The position numbers and the translations under genes are program-made. This document shows, piece after piece, positions 10,650 through 19,188 of a stretch of DNA of 64,000 bases. Source of the stretch: Falsiroseomonas sp051860665 (GTDB lineage: Bacteria; Pseudomonadota; Alphaproteobacteria; Acetobacterales; Acetobacteraceae). The stretch is from contig NZ_JBHYDM010000004.1 in assembly GCF_051860665.1 (NCBI RefSeq), forward strand, positions 1 through 64,000, written 5' to 3'. Numbering within the stretch: position 1 is the stretch's first letter; each line of letters begins with the position of its first letter. The notes beneath the pieces were generated by a model. It ran no database searches and was not told the DNA's origin. It saw only the letters and a list, made by a program, of their open reading frames with translations.

Positions 10650-10740
10650 GGAGGCGACTGGTGGCCTGGTGGCCCCCGCGGTCTTCAAAACCGTTGGTCC
10701 GCTTACCCCGGATGGTGGGTTCGATTCCCATCCGCCTCCG
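10650..10740 (+). tRNA. selC: tRNA-Sec (anticodon TCA)
   Basis: A 91-base tRNA with the special features of tRNA(Sec): long acceptor arm (GGAGGCG at 10650-10656 pairs with CGCCTCC at 10733-10739), long D arm, anticodon arm GCGGT-CTTCAAA-ACCGT with anticodon UCA, a long variable arm (GTCCG ... CGGAT) and T arm GTGGG-TTCGATT-CCCAT, discriminator G at 10740. The CCA end is not encoded (GCCT follows). Its 3' part, 10703-10740, overlaps the antisense 3' end of the formate channel gene. Confidence 0.95.
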
Positions 10741-11539
10741 CCTGCGGCCGCAGATAGGCGAACCAATAGGCCAGGCCGATGCCGGCGCCGCCGATGATAT
10801 TGCCCAGCGTCACCGGCACGAGATTGCCGAGAAAGCTCGCCAGGTCGATCGGCCCTTCCGCCCCCTGCACCATCCAGCCGAAGGGGATCAGCGACATGTT
10901 GGCCACCGAATGCTCAAAACCCATGGCGACGAAGGCGGCGATCGGCGGGATGATGACCAGCACCTTGTCCGCCGCGCTGCGCGCGCCGAAGGCCAGCCAC
11001 ACCGCAAGGCAGACCAGCATATTGGCGAGGATGCCGCTGGCCAGCGCCGGCCAGAAGTCGAGCCCCACCTTGCGCGTGGCGGTCGCCAGCGCGGCTGCGC
11101 CGACCGCGCCATCGCCGGCCTGGTGCAGCCCCGCCTGATGCGCCAGCCAGGCGATGCCGACCGAGCCCACGAAGTTCGCGACATAGGCCAGCAGCAGCGC
11201 CCAGAGGATGGGCGCGAAGCGGGCCCTTCCCTCCGCCCAGGCCACCACCAGCAGCGTATTGCCGGTGAAGAGCTCCGCCCCACCCAGCAGAACCAGGATC
11301 AGGCCGAGGGCAAAGACCACGCCCGCCAGCACCTGCGCCGGGCCATGCGGCATCACGTCGCTGGTGCCGGCCAGCGCCGTCATCGCGAAGAGCCCGCCGA
11401 AGGCGACATAGGCGCCGGCGAGCAGCCCCAGCATCAGCAGCACGGGCGCATCCAGCCCGGCCTTTGTCTTGCCCTTCTGGCGCGCCGCGATGGCGATCTT
11501 CCGCGGGGGGCGGATGTCGCCGGGCTGGGCGTCGCTCAT
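10703..11539 (-). CDS. focA: Formate/nitrite transporter (FocA-type channel)
   Basis: A 278-residue FNT channel with six hydrophobic segments. Family motifs include AYVAFGGLFAMTAL near the first helix, GGAELFTGNTLLV, WLAFGARSAADKVLVI, GFEHSVANMSLIPFG (with the central pore His) and NLVPVTLGNIIGG. It should move formate across the inner membrane for the formate dehydrogenase encoded in the same operon. The ATG at 11539 overlaps the stop of orf100 (ATGA). The final dozen residues are encoded by the antisense of the tRNA(Sec) gene, so the native C-terminus may be a chance extension. A longer upstream reading to 11884 overlaps orf100 and is not supported. Confidence 0.9.
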   Translation of the reverse strand: MSDAQPGDIRPPRKIAIAARQKGKTKAGLDAPVLLMLGLLAGAYVAFGGLFAMTALAGTSDVMPHGPAQVLAGVVFALGLILVLLGGAELFTGNTLLVVAWAEGRARFAPILWALLLAYVANFVGSVGIAWLAHQAGLHQAGDGAVGAAALATATRKVGLDFWPALASGILANMLVCLAVWLAFGARSAADKVLVIIPPIAAFVAMGFEHSVANMSLIPFGWMVQGAEGPIDLASFLGNLVPVTLGNIIGGAGIGLAYWFAYLRPQAEADGNRTHHPG

Positions 11540-11838
11540 GCCATGGCCTCGCTGTCCTGAAGCGCCGCGCGCGCCCGTTCCAGCCGCTCGCGCCGGAAAC
11601 CCGAAGTCGGCACGGCACCGGACCAGGTCAGGCTCAGCACCGCGTTGACGCAGGCGAGCCGCGAGTCCAGGGCGGCCGTGGCGCCACGGCTGCGGCGTTC
11701 CGCCACCAGCATGTCGCGCAGCGCGACCACGTCCTTCAGCGCCTGCATCGCCTCCTCCACCGTGGCCGGTGGTGCCACCGCGATCAGCCGGTCGAGCGAG
11801 GCGAGTGCGGCGCTGCGCGCCTCCGCCTCCGCGCTCAT
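11536..11838 (-). CDS. orf100: unknown small protein in the formate dehydrogenase operon
   Basis: A 100-residue protein, mostly predicted helix, Ala/Arg-rich with no membrane segment, cysteine ligand or signal peptide. I do not recognise the family. Support for it being real comes from layout: its ATG overlaps the stop of the NrfD-like gene (ATGA) and its own stop overlaps the ATG of the formate channel (ATGA), exactly as at neighbouring junctions. The pattern (helical, EEAMQALKDVVALRDMLVAERR) could suit a small accessory or chaperone, but this is only a guess from position. Confidence 0.65.
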   Translation of the reverse strand: MSAEAEARSAALASLDRLIAVAPPATVEEAMQALKDVVALRDMLVAERRSRGATAALDSRLACVNAVLSLTWSGAVPTSGFRRERLERARAALQDSEAMA

Positions 11839-12740
11839 CGCCGCGTCGTCCGGAACACGTCCTGCGGCCGCTTCGCGCTGTCATTGCCGGCCAGCAGCAC
11901 GCCGTGGCGCATGGTGGCGCTGCCGATCAGCATGGCGATGGAGGCGATCTCCGGCATCGCCGTGGCGGCGCGACCGCCGAGCGCCCGGCCGAGGCTTTTT
12001 GCCGCGAAGGGCAGCAGGAAGCCGGCGATGGTGCCGCCGCCGGTGATCATCGCATCCGGCTTCTTCGCGGGTTCGATGCCGGCGCGCTGCCACTGTGCTT
12101 TGGCGGCCTGGGAGGCGACCGCCTCCAGGCCCCCCGCAACCATCGCGAGGCGTTCCAGGCGCCGCGCCATCTCATCCTGCCCGTCGCGGCGTTGCAGCAG
12201 CGCGAGGACGGAGGCGGCGCCGGCCATGGCGGCGCTGCCGAATTGCGCGGCCAGCGGCGTCGGCGCTGCGGCCCAGAGCGGCGTGCTGGTGGAGGAGAGG
12301 AGGGAGGCGGTGTAGACGCTCATCCCCGCGCCCGCGATCGCGGCCGGGGCCTGCGTCGCCTCCGAGACCCGGCGGGCAAAAGGCCAGCGCCGGCCGAAGA
12401 GATCGCCCAGCACGTTCAGCGCCGAAAGGCCACCGAAGGCGCTCAGCAGCCAGGACCCCATGGACATTGGCGAGGTCGGCCGCGCGATGCGCAGCATATT
12501 GTACCAGCGCGACGGCGTCTTCAGGTTCCGGATCAGGATCAGCGGCCCGAGGATGGATCCACCCAACGCCAACCAGCGCGCCTGCCGCGCCACGCCGCTG
12601 TTCGGCCGCGCCACGCCCGCGATGATCTGCGACGACCCGGCAATGCCGAGGATGAAGATATAGGCAGAAACTTTCCAATCGAAGCTGCTGGCCTTGGTGA
12701 CCGGGCGGCCGTGATAGGTCTCGCCATTCCATGCGCTCAT
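11835..12740 (-). CDS. NrfD/PsrC-type membrane anchor subunit of formate dehydrogenase
   Basis: A 301-residue integral membrane protein with several hydrophobic helices. It starts SAWNGETYHGRPVTKASSFDWKV, then YIFILGIAGSSQIIAG, the pattern seen in NrfD-like (PsrC) quinone-interacting subunits of molybdoenzymes. It replaces the cytochrome b FdnI found in E. coli, and should pass electrons from the iron-sulfur subunit to the quinone pool without haem. The ATG at 12740 overlaps the stop of the Fe-S subunit gene and its stop overlaps orf100; both are ATGA junctions. Confidence 0.83.
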   Translation of the reverse strand: MSAWNGETYHGRPVTKASSFDWKVSAYIFILGIAGSSQIIAGVARPNSGVARQARWLALGGSILGPLILIRNLKTPSRWYNMLRIARPTSPMSMGSWLLSAFGGLSALNVLGDLFGRRWPFARRVSEATQAPAAIAGAGMSVYTASLLSSTSTPLWAAAPTPLAAQFGSAAMAGAASVLALLQRRDGQDEMARRLERLAMVAGGLEAVASQAAKAQWQRAGIEPAKKPDAMITGGGTIAGFLLPFAAKSLGRALGGRAATAMPEIASIAMLIGSATMRHGVLLAGNDSAKRPQDVFRTTRR

Positions 12741-13567
12741 CGCCGTCCCACTCCGATCATCAGGGCTGCCACCGTAAGACCCGCCATGGTGGCAAGGCCG
12801 GTCAGGAAGGAGGGCGCCGCATTGCGGCCCGGACGCTTGGGGCGCGGCGGCAGGTTGTAGGTCTCCGGCTGCTCGGTCAGCAGGAAGAAGGCGTTCAGGT
12901 GATGCAGCCCTTCGCCGGTGCCGGGCGCATCCGGCGTGCCGTAGAGATAGGCCTTGGGCTGGCCCTGTTCGTGCAGCTGTTCCACCCGCTGCTCCGCGCG
13001 GGCGATGAGGTCGCCGAGCTCACCGAACTGGATGCTGTCGGTCGGGCAGGACTTCGCGCAGGCCGGCTCCAGCCCGCCCTTCAGGCGGTCGTAGCAGAGC
13101 GTGCATTTGTGAGCCTTGCCGTCTTCCTTCGCCAGTTCCACCACGCCGAAGGGACAGGCCGGCACGCAATAGCCGCAGCCGTTGCAGATATCCTGCTGCA
13201 CCACGACGGTGTCGAATTCCGTGCGGAAAAGCGCGCCGGTTGGGCAGGCCTCGAGGCAGGGCGCCGGGCTGCAATGCTTGCAGACATCGGACATCATCAG
13301 CCAGTTGGACTGGTAGGGCGGCATGCTGGTGGCATCCGCCACCTTCTCCTTGAAGGTGACGTGGCGCCAGGTGGTCGCGTTCAGCTCCCCGGTATTGTCG
13401 TAGCTGTGGCCGGTCATCGGGCCGATCTCGGCCGGCAGGTTGTTCCATTCCTTGCAGGCCACCTCACAGGCCTTGCAGCCGATGCAGAGCGTGGTGTCGG
13501 TGAAGAAGCCGTAGCTGCGGCCAGGCTCGATCACGCAGCCCGCGGTGATTTCGGCCTCCTGGGTCAT
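12737..13567 (-). CDS. fdnH: Formate dehydrogenase iron-sulfur (beta) subunit
   Basis: A 276-residue four-cluster ferredoxin subunit. Cysteine motifs in order: CIGCKACEVAC, CKHCSPAPCLEACP, CNGCGYCVPACP and CTLCYDRLKGGLEPACAKSCP, enough ligands for four [4Fe-4S] clusters as in FdnH/FdhB. A single C-terminal hydrophobic helix (FLTGLATMAGLTVAALMIGV) would anchor it, as in FdnH. It relays electrons from the molybdenum subunit to the NrfD-type anchor. The ATG at 13567 overlaps the stop of the catalytic subunit gene (ATGA). The FdnH name is by family resemblance. Confidence 0.92.
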   Translation of the reverse strand: MTQEAEITAGCVIEPGRSYGFFTDTTLCIGCKACEVACKEWNNLPAEIGPMTGHSYDNTGELNATTWRHVTFKEKVADATSMPPYQSNWLMMSDVCKHCSPAPCLEACPTGALFRTEFDTVVVQQDICNGCGYCVPACPFGVVELAKEDGKAHKCTLCYDRLKGGLEPACAKSCPTDSIQFGELGDLIARAEQRVEQLHEQGQPKAYLYGTPDAPGTGEGLHHLNAFFLLTEQPETYNLPPRPKRPGRNAAPSFLTGLATMAGLTVAALMIGVGRR

Positions 13568-16500
13568 GCCCGATCTCCGCGGGCGAGGCGGCCCGGTCGC
13601 AGGGCGCAGGTCAGCGCCTTGTTCTCATGCATCGCGGTATTGGCGTCGCCGACCACCGCCGTCAGCACATTGGCGATGTCGCCGGTGGCATAGCCCTCCC
13701 AGCCGAAATGCCAGGGCATGCCGAGCTGCCAGACCAGGCGGTTGCCGAGGCAGAAGGGACGCAGCCGGTCCGTCACCAGCGCCCGCGTTTCCACCTCCCC
13801 GCGCGCCGTGGAGAGCACCACCCAATCCGTGTCGCGGATGCCGAGCGCGCCGGCGAGTTCGGTCGGAATCTCGCAAAAGCCCTGCGGCATCAGCTCCGCC
13901 GTCGTCGCCACGCTGCGCGTCGGCGTGCCGCCGGCATGGTGCTCCGTCAGGCGATAGGTGGTCAGCACATGCGGAAAGCGCGCGTCATCCGTCTCATGCA
14001 GCGGGTTGTCGCCATGTTCCCAGCGCTTCGCCGCCGGACTCGCATCCTGCGCATAGAGCGCATTGTGCACGGGGCTTTCGATCGGCTCGTAATGCGCCGG
14101 CAGGGGGCCGTCCTTCAGCCCACTCGGTACGAAGAGTCCGATGACGCCATCGGGCAGCATGATGAAGGGCTGGTCGCCGCGATGCGCCGCGATGCCGGCG
14201 GGCTTGCTGTCCCAGTCCGGTGCGAAGTCCGGGCGCTTGTCGGGCGGGAAGTCCACCTTGTCCGGGCTTTTCCACTGTTCCGCCGCCGCATCCCACCAGA
14301 CCAGCGTCTTGCGCGCGGACCAGGGTTCTCCCGCCGGGTCGGCGGAGGCGCGGTTGTTCAGCGTGCGGCGATTGTCGGGCCAGGCGAAGCCCCAGCCGAG
14401 ATGCGTGCCCGGCCCTTCCGGCCCATCCGGCCTGCGCGCGCGTGCCAGATTCTTGCCCGGCTCCGGGAAGACGCCGGAATAGATCCAGCAGCCGCAGGCG
14501 GTGGAGCCGTCATCCTTGAGTTCCGAAAAGCCGCTGAGCTGCGTCTTCTCCGGCCAGGTATAGCCGTTGATCTCGCGCAGCACGGCTTCCGCATCCGGCT
14601 CGCCATCGCCATCCACCGGATAGTCCCAGGTCAGCGCCCGGATCGGCCGATCCTCCTCCCGCATGCTGTCGGCACAGGCCTCCTTCAGCAGGCGGCCGAG
14701 ATGATAGGTGAACCACAGCTCGGACCGGCTTTCGCCTGGCGCCTGCACCACCTTGTCGTGCCACTGGATCAGCCGGTGGGTATTGGTGAAGCTGCCGGCC
14801 TTTTCGCCGGAGAGCGAGGCCGGCATCAGGAAGACCTCCGTGCCGATCTCCTCCGGCTTCATCTCGCCGTCGCGGATGATATGGCCGTCGCGCCAGAAAT
14901 TCGCGGTTTCCGTCTCCGCGAAATCGCGCACCACCAGCCAATCCAGCTTCGCCAGGCCGCGCTGCACCAGGCGGCTGTTACTGCCGCCGACCACGGGGTT
15001 CTGGCCCATGACGAACAGGCCCTTGAGGATGCCGTCGCGCATCGCGATGGACATCGGCAGCTGCGAATGATCGCCCGTCATGCGCTGCAGGAAATCGAAG
15101 CCGAAGCCGTTCTCCTTGGTCCCCGCATCGCCATACCAGGCGCGCATGAGGCTGGTCGCGTATTTCGGGAAATTGTTCCACCAGCCGGTCGGGCTGGTCT
15201 CGGCTTCAAGATATTCCGCAAAAGTCCCATGCGGCTTCATCGCATGCGGCTGCGGCAGATAGCCCGGCAGCATGTCATACAGCGTCGGGATATCCGTGCT
15301 GCCCTGGATGCTCGTATGCCCGCGCAGCGCGAGAATGCCGCCGCCGGGGCGGCCGACATTGCCGAGCAGGCCCTGCAGGATGGCGGCGGCGCGGATGATC
15401 TGCACGCCCGTGCTGTGATGCGTCCAGCCCACAGCGTAGCAGATGGTGCCGGTGCGCTCGCGCCCGCTGTTGCGGGCCATGGCATCTGCCACTTGCAGGA
15501 AGGTCTCGCGCGGGCAGCCTGTGACCTGCTCCACCATCTCCGGCGTATAGCGGGCGAAGTGGCGCTTCAGGATCTGGTAGACGCAGCGCGGATGCTGCAG
15601 CGTCGGGTCCTTCGGGGTCGGCCCGTCATGCAGCCGCTGCGTCGCCTCGCCAAAACCCTCCGCCTCGATGAAGGATTCCGCCAGCGCGGAGGGCACCATC
15701 AGCCCCTCATACTGCCAGCTCTTCGGGTTGTAGCGTTTCTGCTCATCCGACCATCCGGAAAACAGGCCATCCAGCTCCTCCGGCCCCTGGTAATCCTCGT
15801 CGATGATGGTGGAGATGTTGGTGTAGGGCAGCGCGAAATCGCGGAACCAGAGGTCGTTCTCCAGCACATGCCGGATGATGCCGCCAAGGAAGGCGATGTC
15901 GCTGCCCGCGCGCAGCGGCGCGTAGATGTCGGCCATGGCGCTGGTCCGCGTGAAGCGCGGATCGGCATGGATGATGGTTGCCCCCTTCTGCTTCGCCTGC
16001 AGGGCGAAGCGGAAGGCGATGGGATGGTTCTCGGCCATGTTGGAGCCCATGATCAGCACGCAATCCGCGCGCGCCAGGTCCCATTGGGGCAGCGTCGCCG
16101 CGCCCCGGCCGAAGGTGGCACCCAGACTGGGCACCGAGGAGGAGTGTCAGACCCTCGCCTGGTTCTCGATGAAGGCCATGCCGAGGCCCCCCGAGAACAG
16201 CTTCTTCATCAGGTAGTTTTCCTCGTTGTCCAGCGTCGCGCCGCCCAGCGAGCCGATGTTCAGCGTCTGGTTCAGCCGCGTGCCATCCGGCAGGTGGCTG
16301 ACGAAGCCCTCGTCGCGCGTCCGCTTCGTCAGATGCGCGATGCGCCGCATCGCCCAGTCGAGCGGCACCTGCTTCCAGGCGGTGCCGCCGGGTTCTCGAT
16401 GCAGGCAATGGTCGAGCCGCGCCGGGCTGGTCAGCAGGGAGAGCGTGGCGGCGCCCTTCGGGCACAGCGTGCCCTGGTTGATCGGGCTGCGCGGATCGCC

Positions 16501-16734
16501 CTCCACATGGATCGGCTTGTCGTCCTTCGCATAGACCAGCTGCGCGCAGCCCACGGCGCAATAGGGGCAGATGGAAGTGCCGACCTTGTCCGCCTGTTCC
16601 AGACGGGGCCGCAGGCTGCGGGAGGTTTCGCTCTCCGCCGCCGTGCTGCGATGCGGCGCGCCGCGCAACTGCCGTGGCACCGACCAGTCCTTGGCGATGC
16701 GCGTGATGCGGCGGCCGGTCGGGGGTTTGGTCAT
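13564..16734 (-). CDS. fdnG: Formate dehydrogenase catalytic subunit, selenocysteine-containing
   Basis: One 1056-residue selenoprotein interrupted by an in-frame UGA at 16147-16149, read as Sec196. E. coli FdnG also has Sec at 196. N-terminal [4Fe-4S] ligands are Cys56, Cys59, Cys63 (CPYCAVGC) and Cys91 (CPKG, with the electron-relay Lys93). The active-site context is QARV-Sec-HSS, followed by SLGATFGRGA and molybdopterin-binding stretches such as CVLIMGSNMAENHP, DPRFTRT and, C-terminally, a long domain ending CALRPGRLARGDRA. It oxidises formate to CO2 using a bis-MGD Mo/W cofactor. Unlike FdnG there is no clear Tat signal: the N-terminus has GRRITR but no hydrophobic core. It is third in a seven-gene operon. 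Confidence 0.93.
16117..16146 (-). promoter_or_regulatory. bSECIS element for Sec196 of formate dehydrogenase
   Basis: On the minus strand, 11 bases after the UGA, GGTGCCC-AGTCT-GGGTGCC (16135 down to 16117) folds into a 7-bp stem with two wobble pairs and a small apical loop containing GU. This is the layout that SelB recognises in E. coli fdhF and fdnG mRNA, where the hairpin with a GU-bearing loop also follows the UGA by about 11 bases. It explains why the UGA is read as selenocysteine. Confidence 0.85.
16147..16149 (-). other. Selenocysteine UGA codon (Sec196)
   Basis: TGA on the minus strand lies inside the formate dehydrogenase frame, at the position where the family has its catalytic Sec or Cys (context RV-x-HSS). 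The same frame continues for 860 residues of clear formate dehydrogenase sequence. selA, selB, selC and selD are all in the window, so it is a recoding site and not a nonsense mutation. Confidence 0.93.
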
Positions 16735-16955
16735 CGCGCGGGCTCCAGCAGATGCAGCTTCTGGGCGATATGGGCCCGCAGGCCTGGCGCTTCGGCGTAG
16801 TCGACGCGCAGCCGGCGATGCGTGAAGGCCGGCAGGTCCTGCGGTTCCAGCGCCGCATCATGGGCGAGAATGAACAGCAACCCGCGTCCCGCATCCGTCA
16901 GAAGACGAAAGCGGCTTTCCTGCACGATCAGCATGGTGCCGGTTGCGGAAGGCAT
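16731..16955 (-). CDS. orf74: unknown small protein before formate dehydrogenase
   Basis: A 74-residue protein, family not recognised. It begins with a beta-like stretch (GTMLIVQESRFRLLTD), continues GRGLLFILAHDAALEP, and ends in a helical His/Leu-rich tail (AHIAQKLHLLEPAR). There is no signal peptide or metal motif. GGAG ten bases before the ATG at 16955 supports this start. It overlaps the end of selD by 28 bases, and its stop overlaps the ATG of the catalytic subunit (ATGA). The position between selD and fdnG suggests an accessory role in making or inserting the selenoenzyme, which is inference. Confidence 0.65.
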   Translation of the reverse strand: MPSATGTMLIVQESRFRLLTDAGRGLLFILAHDAALEPQDLPAFTHRRLRVDYAEAPGLRAHIAQKLHLLEPAR

Positions 16956-19144
16956 ATGGATGAAACTCCGTTCATGCAGCCCGGTTCCAGGCGAATGCGC
17001 GGGGCGCCGTCTTCAACCTGGCCGATGATGCTGGCGGTGCAGCCGGCGGCGCGCAGCGCCCCGAGGCATGCTTCCGCCCGCCCCGCCGGCACGCCGGCCA
17101 GCAGCCCACCCGCCGTCTGCGGATCCAGCAGCAGCGCCAGCCGCTCGCTCGTCCCTTCCAGGAAGGCCAGGGCCGCGGCGCGGTTGCCCGGGTCCAGCGT
17201 GCTCAGATGGCCGGCCGCCAGCATCGCCTCCGCCCCCTCCAGCGCCGGCACCGCGGAGGGATCCAGCCGCGCCGCGCAGCCGGAGGCGCGCAGCATCTCC
17301 AGCAGATGGCCGAGCAGGCCGAAGCCGGTGACATCGGCGCAGGCCGTGGCGTCGTGCGCGGCCAGGATGCCGGCGGCGGGAAAGGGGCTTTGCTGCATCT
17401 GCGCCAGCGCCGCCTCCACCCAACCGGCACGCGCGGCGCCGGCCATGGCGGCGGCCAGTAGCGTGCCGGTGCCGAGCTTCTTGGTCAGCAGCAGCACATC
17501 CCCCGGCCGCAGCCCGCCGCGGCGCAGCGGCGCGTCTTCCGCCACCTCCCCGGTGATGGCGAAGCCGAGCATGGCCTCCGCCGCCTCTGCAGTATGGCCG
17601 CCGACCAGGCGAGCGCCGGCTTCCTCCAGCACCAGCTGGCCGCCGCGCAGCATGGCCAGCAGATCCGCCTCCTGCACCGCCGGCGCCGCGGCGGGCAGGG
17701 CGGCGATGGCGAGGGCGACGCGGGGGATGGCGCCCATGGCGGCGATATCGCCCAGCGCGTGGGTGGCGGCGATGCGGCCGAAGAGGAAGGGGTCCTCCAC
17801 CGGCGCGCGGAACATGTCCACCGTCTGCACCAGCAGATGCCCGGCTGCGGAGGGCAGGCGCAGCAGGGCCGCATCGTCCGGCGCCTCCAGCCCCGCCACG
17901 ACATCGGGGCAGGCCGCGGCGCGCGGCAGGGCGGCCAGGGCACGGGCCAGCACCGGGGCGGCCAGCTTGGCGCCACAACCGCCGCAGCGCATTTCGGCCG
18001 GGGGCGCCGGGCGCGGCGGCGGCATGGTGGGCATCCGGTCCGCCATGCCGATCCAGCGCCGGTCGATCGCGTCCTTCACCCGCAGCAGGCAGGGTGCGGA
18101 GAGCGCGGCGCCGCCCCAGGCGGCGATCGCGGCCTCCCCGGTCGAGACCAGCGCCAGGTATCGCCGCTGCGGCCGGAAGGGGCGCGGCGCCTTTCCGGCC
18201 AGGCTGCGGCGCAGATTGGCCGCGAGCGGCGCGCCCTGCCGCACCGCGAAAACCCCGGCCCGCGGCCGGGGATGCGGCAGCACCGTGGCCACATCGCCGG
18301 CGGCGAAGATCCTGGGGTGCGACAGGCTGCGCAGGGAGGCGTCCACCGCCAGAAAGCCCTTGGGGCACAGCGCCAGCCCGCTGCCGGAAAGCCAGGCGGG
18401 GGGCGTGGCGCCGGCGGCCCATATGGCGGCGTCGCAGGGCAGGGCGCGGCCATCGGCCAGCCACAGCGCATCCGGCGCCACGCGCACCACCTCCACCCGC
18501 GGATACCAGGCCACCTGCTGCGCGGCCAGGGCCGCGCTGGCGGCGCGGCCGGCGGTGGGCGCCAGGCCGGGCAGGGGTGAGGCGCCGCGCCCCACCAGGC
18601 CGATCCGTGCCGCGACGCCCAGCCGCTGCCGCAGGGCCAGCGCCACCTCGACCCCAGCCGCGCCGCCGCCCACCACCAGCAGCCGCAGTGGGCGCCGCGC
18701 CATGCGGCCCAGCAGCGCCCGCCAATCCGCCAGGAAGCGGTCGAAGGGCCGCAGGATCAGCGCATGCTCCGCTGCCCCAGGCACCAAGGCCGGCGCCGCG
18801 CCGCTATTGATGGAGAGCAGGTCGAAGCGCAGCGGCGGCCGACCCCCGTCGCAAATCACCTGGCCGCCGGCGGCATCCAGCCCGCGCGCCTCCGCCCGCA
18901 GGAAGCGCGCCCCGGCCGCGCGCGCCAGGCGCGGCAGGTCGATCACGCAATCCCGTTCCGTGAAGCGGCCGGCGATCAGGCCGGGCAGCATGCCGGAATA
19001 AAGCGCCTCCGCCTCCCGCGCCACAAGGGTGACGCGGATGCCGGCGGGCAGCGGCCGGCGCGCCAGGCGGCGCAGCACGCCGAGATGGGCGTGTCCGCCG
19101 CCGAGCAGCAGCAGTTCGCGTTCTACCGGCGCATCGCTCCGCAT
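16928..19144 (-). CDS. selD: Fusion of NADH-dehydrogenase-like flavoprotein and selenide, water dikinase
   Basis: A 738-residue two-domain protein. Residues 1 to about 370 are a pyridine nucleotide-disulfide oxidoreductase of the Ndh type: ELLLLGGGHAHLGVLRRL (FAD site), LRLLVVGGGAAGVEVALAL (NAD site) and GVFAVRQGAPLAANLR. Residues from about 383 to the end are SelD, which makes selenophosphate from selenide and ATP: catalytic Cys390 with Lys393 (GGCGAK), LLVQTVDMFRAPVEDPFLFG, HALGDIAAMGA, and LTKKLGTG. This ndh-selD fusion is a known architecture; the flavoprotein may supply reduced selenium, which is unproven. GGGGAG precedes the ATG at 19144 but lies within a possible hairpin. It is the first gene of the operon. 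Confidence 0.93.
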   Translation of the reverse strand: MRSDAPVERELLLLGGGHAHLGVLRRLARRPLPAGIRVTLVAREAEALYSGMLPGLIAGRFTERDCVIDLPRLARAAGARFLRAEARGLDAAGGQVICDGGRPPLRFDLLSINSGAAPALVPGAAEHALILRPFDRFLADWRALLGRMARRPLRLLVVGGGAAGVEVALALRQRLGVAARIGLVGRGASPLPGLAPTAGRAASAALAAQQVAWYPRVEVVRVAPDALWLADGRALPCDAAIWAAGATPPAWLSGSGLALCPKGFLAVDASLRSLSHPRIFAAGDVATVLPHPRPRAGVFAVRQGAPLAANLRRSLAGKAPRPFRPQRRYLALVSTGEAAIAAWGGAALSAPCLLRVKDAIDRRWIGMADRMPTMPPPRPAPPAEMRCGGCGAKLAAPVLARALAALPRAAACPDVVAGLEAPDDAALLRLPSAAGHLLVQTVDMFRAPVEDPFLFGRIAATHALGDIAAMGAIPRVALAIAALPAAAPAVQEADLLAMLRGGQLVLEEAGARLVGGHTAEAAEAMLGFAITGEVAEDAPLRRGGLRPGDVLLLTKKLGTGTLLAAAMAGAARAGWVEAALAQMQQSPFPAAGILAAHDATACADVTGFGLLGHLLEMLRASGCAARLDPSAVPALEGAEAMLAAGHLSTLDPGNRAAALAFLEGTSERLALLLDPQTAGGLLAGVPAGRAEACLGALRAAGCTASIIGQVEDGAPRIRLEPGCMNGVSSICLPQPAPC

Positions 19145-19151
19145 GGTTGCT

Positions 19152-19186
19152 CCCCGTTGCACCCGGCTGCGTTGCAGGGTGCGGGG
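19152..19186 (-). promoter_or_regulatory. Hairpin covering the selD ribosome binding site
   Basis: In the selD leader, GCACCC and GGGTGC (plus-strand arms 19177-19182 and 19159-19164) form an inner 6-bp stem. An outer CCCC/GGGG stem (19183-19186 with 19152-19155) includes the GGGG of the Shine-Dalgarno. Folded mRNA would hide the start of the operon's first gene. Whether this is regulatory or chance in GC-rich DNA is not known. Confidence 0.35.
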
Positions 19187-19188
19187 CA

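Noticed and set aside
10703..11884. A 393-residue form of the formate channel with a long N-terminal extension
   Set aside because: The extension overlaps orf100 in another frame, is low-complexity, and the channel family starts near the ATG at 11539.
13564..16734. Formate dehydrogenase as a pseudogene or as two separate genes
   Set aside because: The single interruption is UGA exactly at the catalytic Sec position, followed by a bSECIS-like hairpin, and the full sel machinery is present.
13627..16800. A 1057-codon open frame on the plus strand opposite formate dehydrogenase
   Set aside because: Antisense shadow of the real gene, with no recognisable motif and no ribosome binding site.
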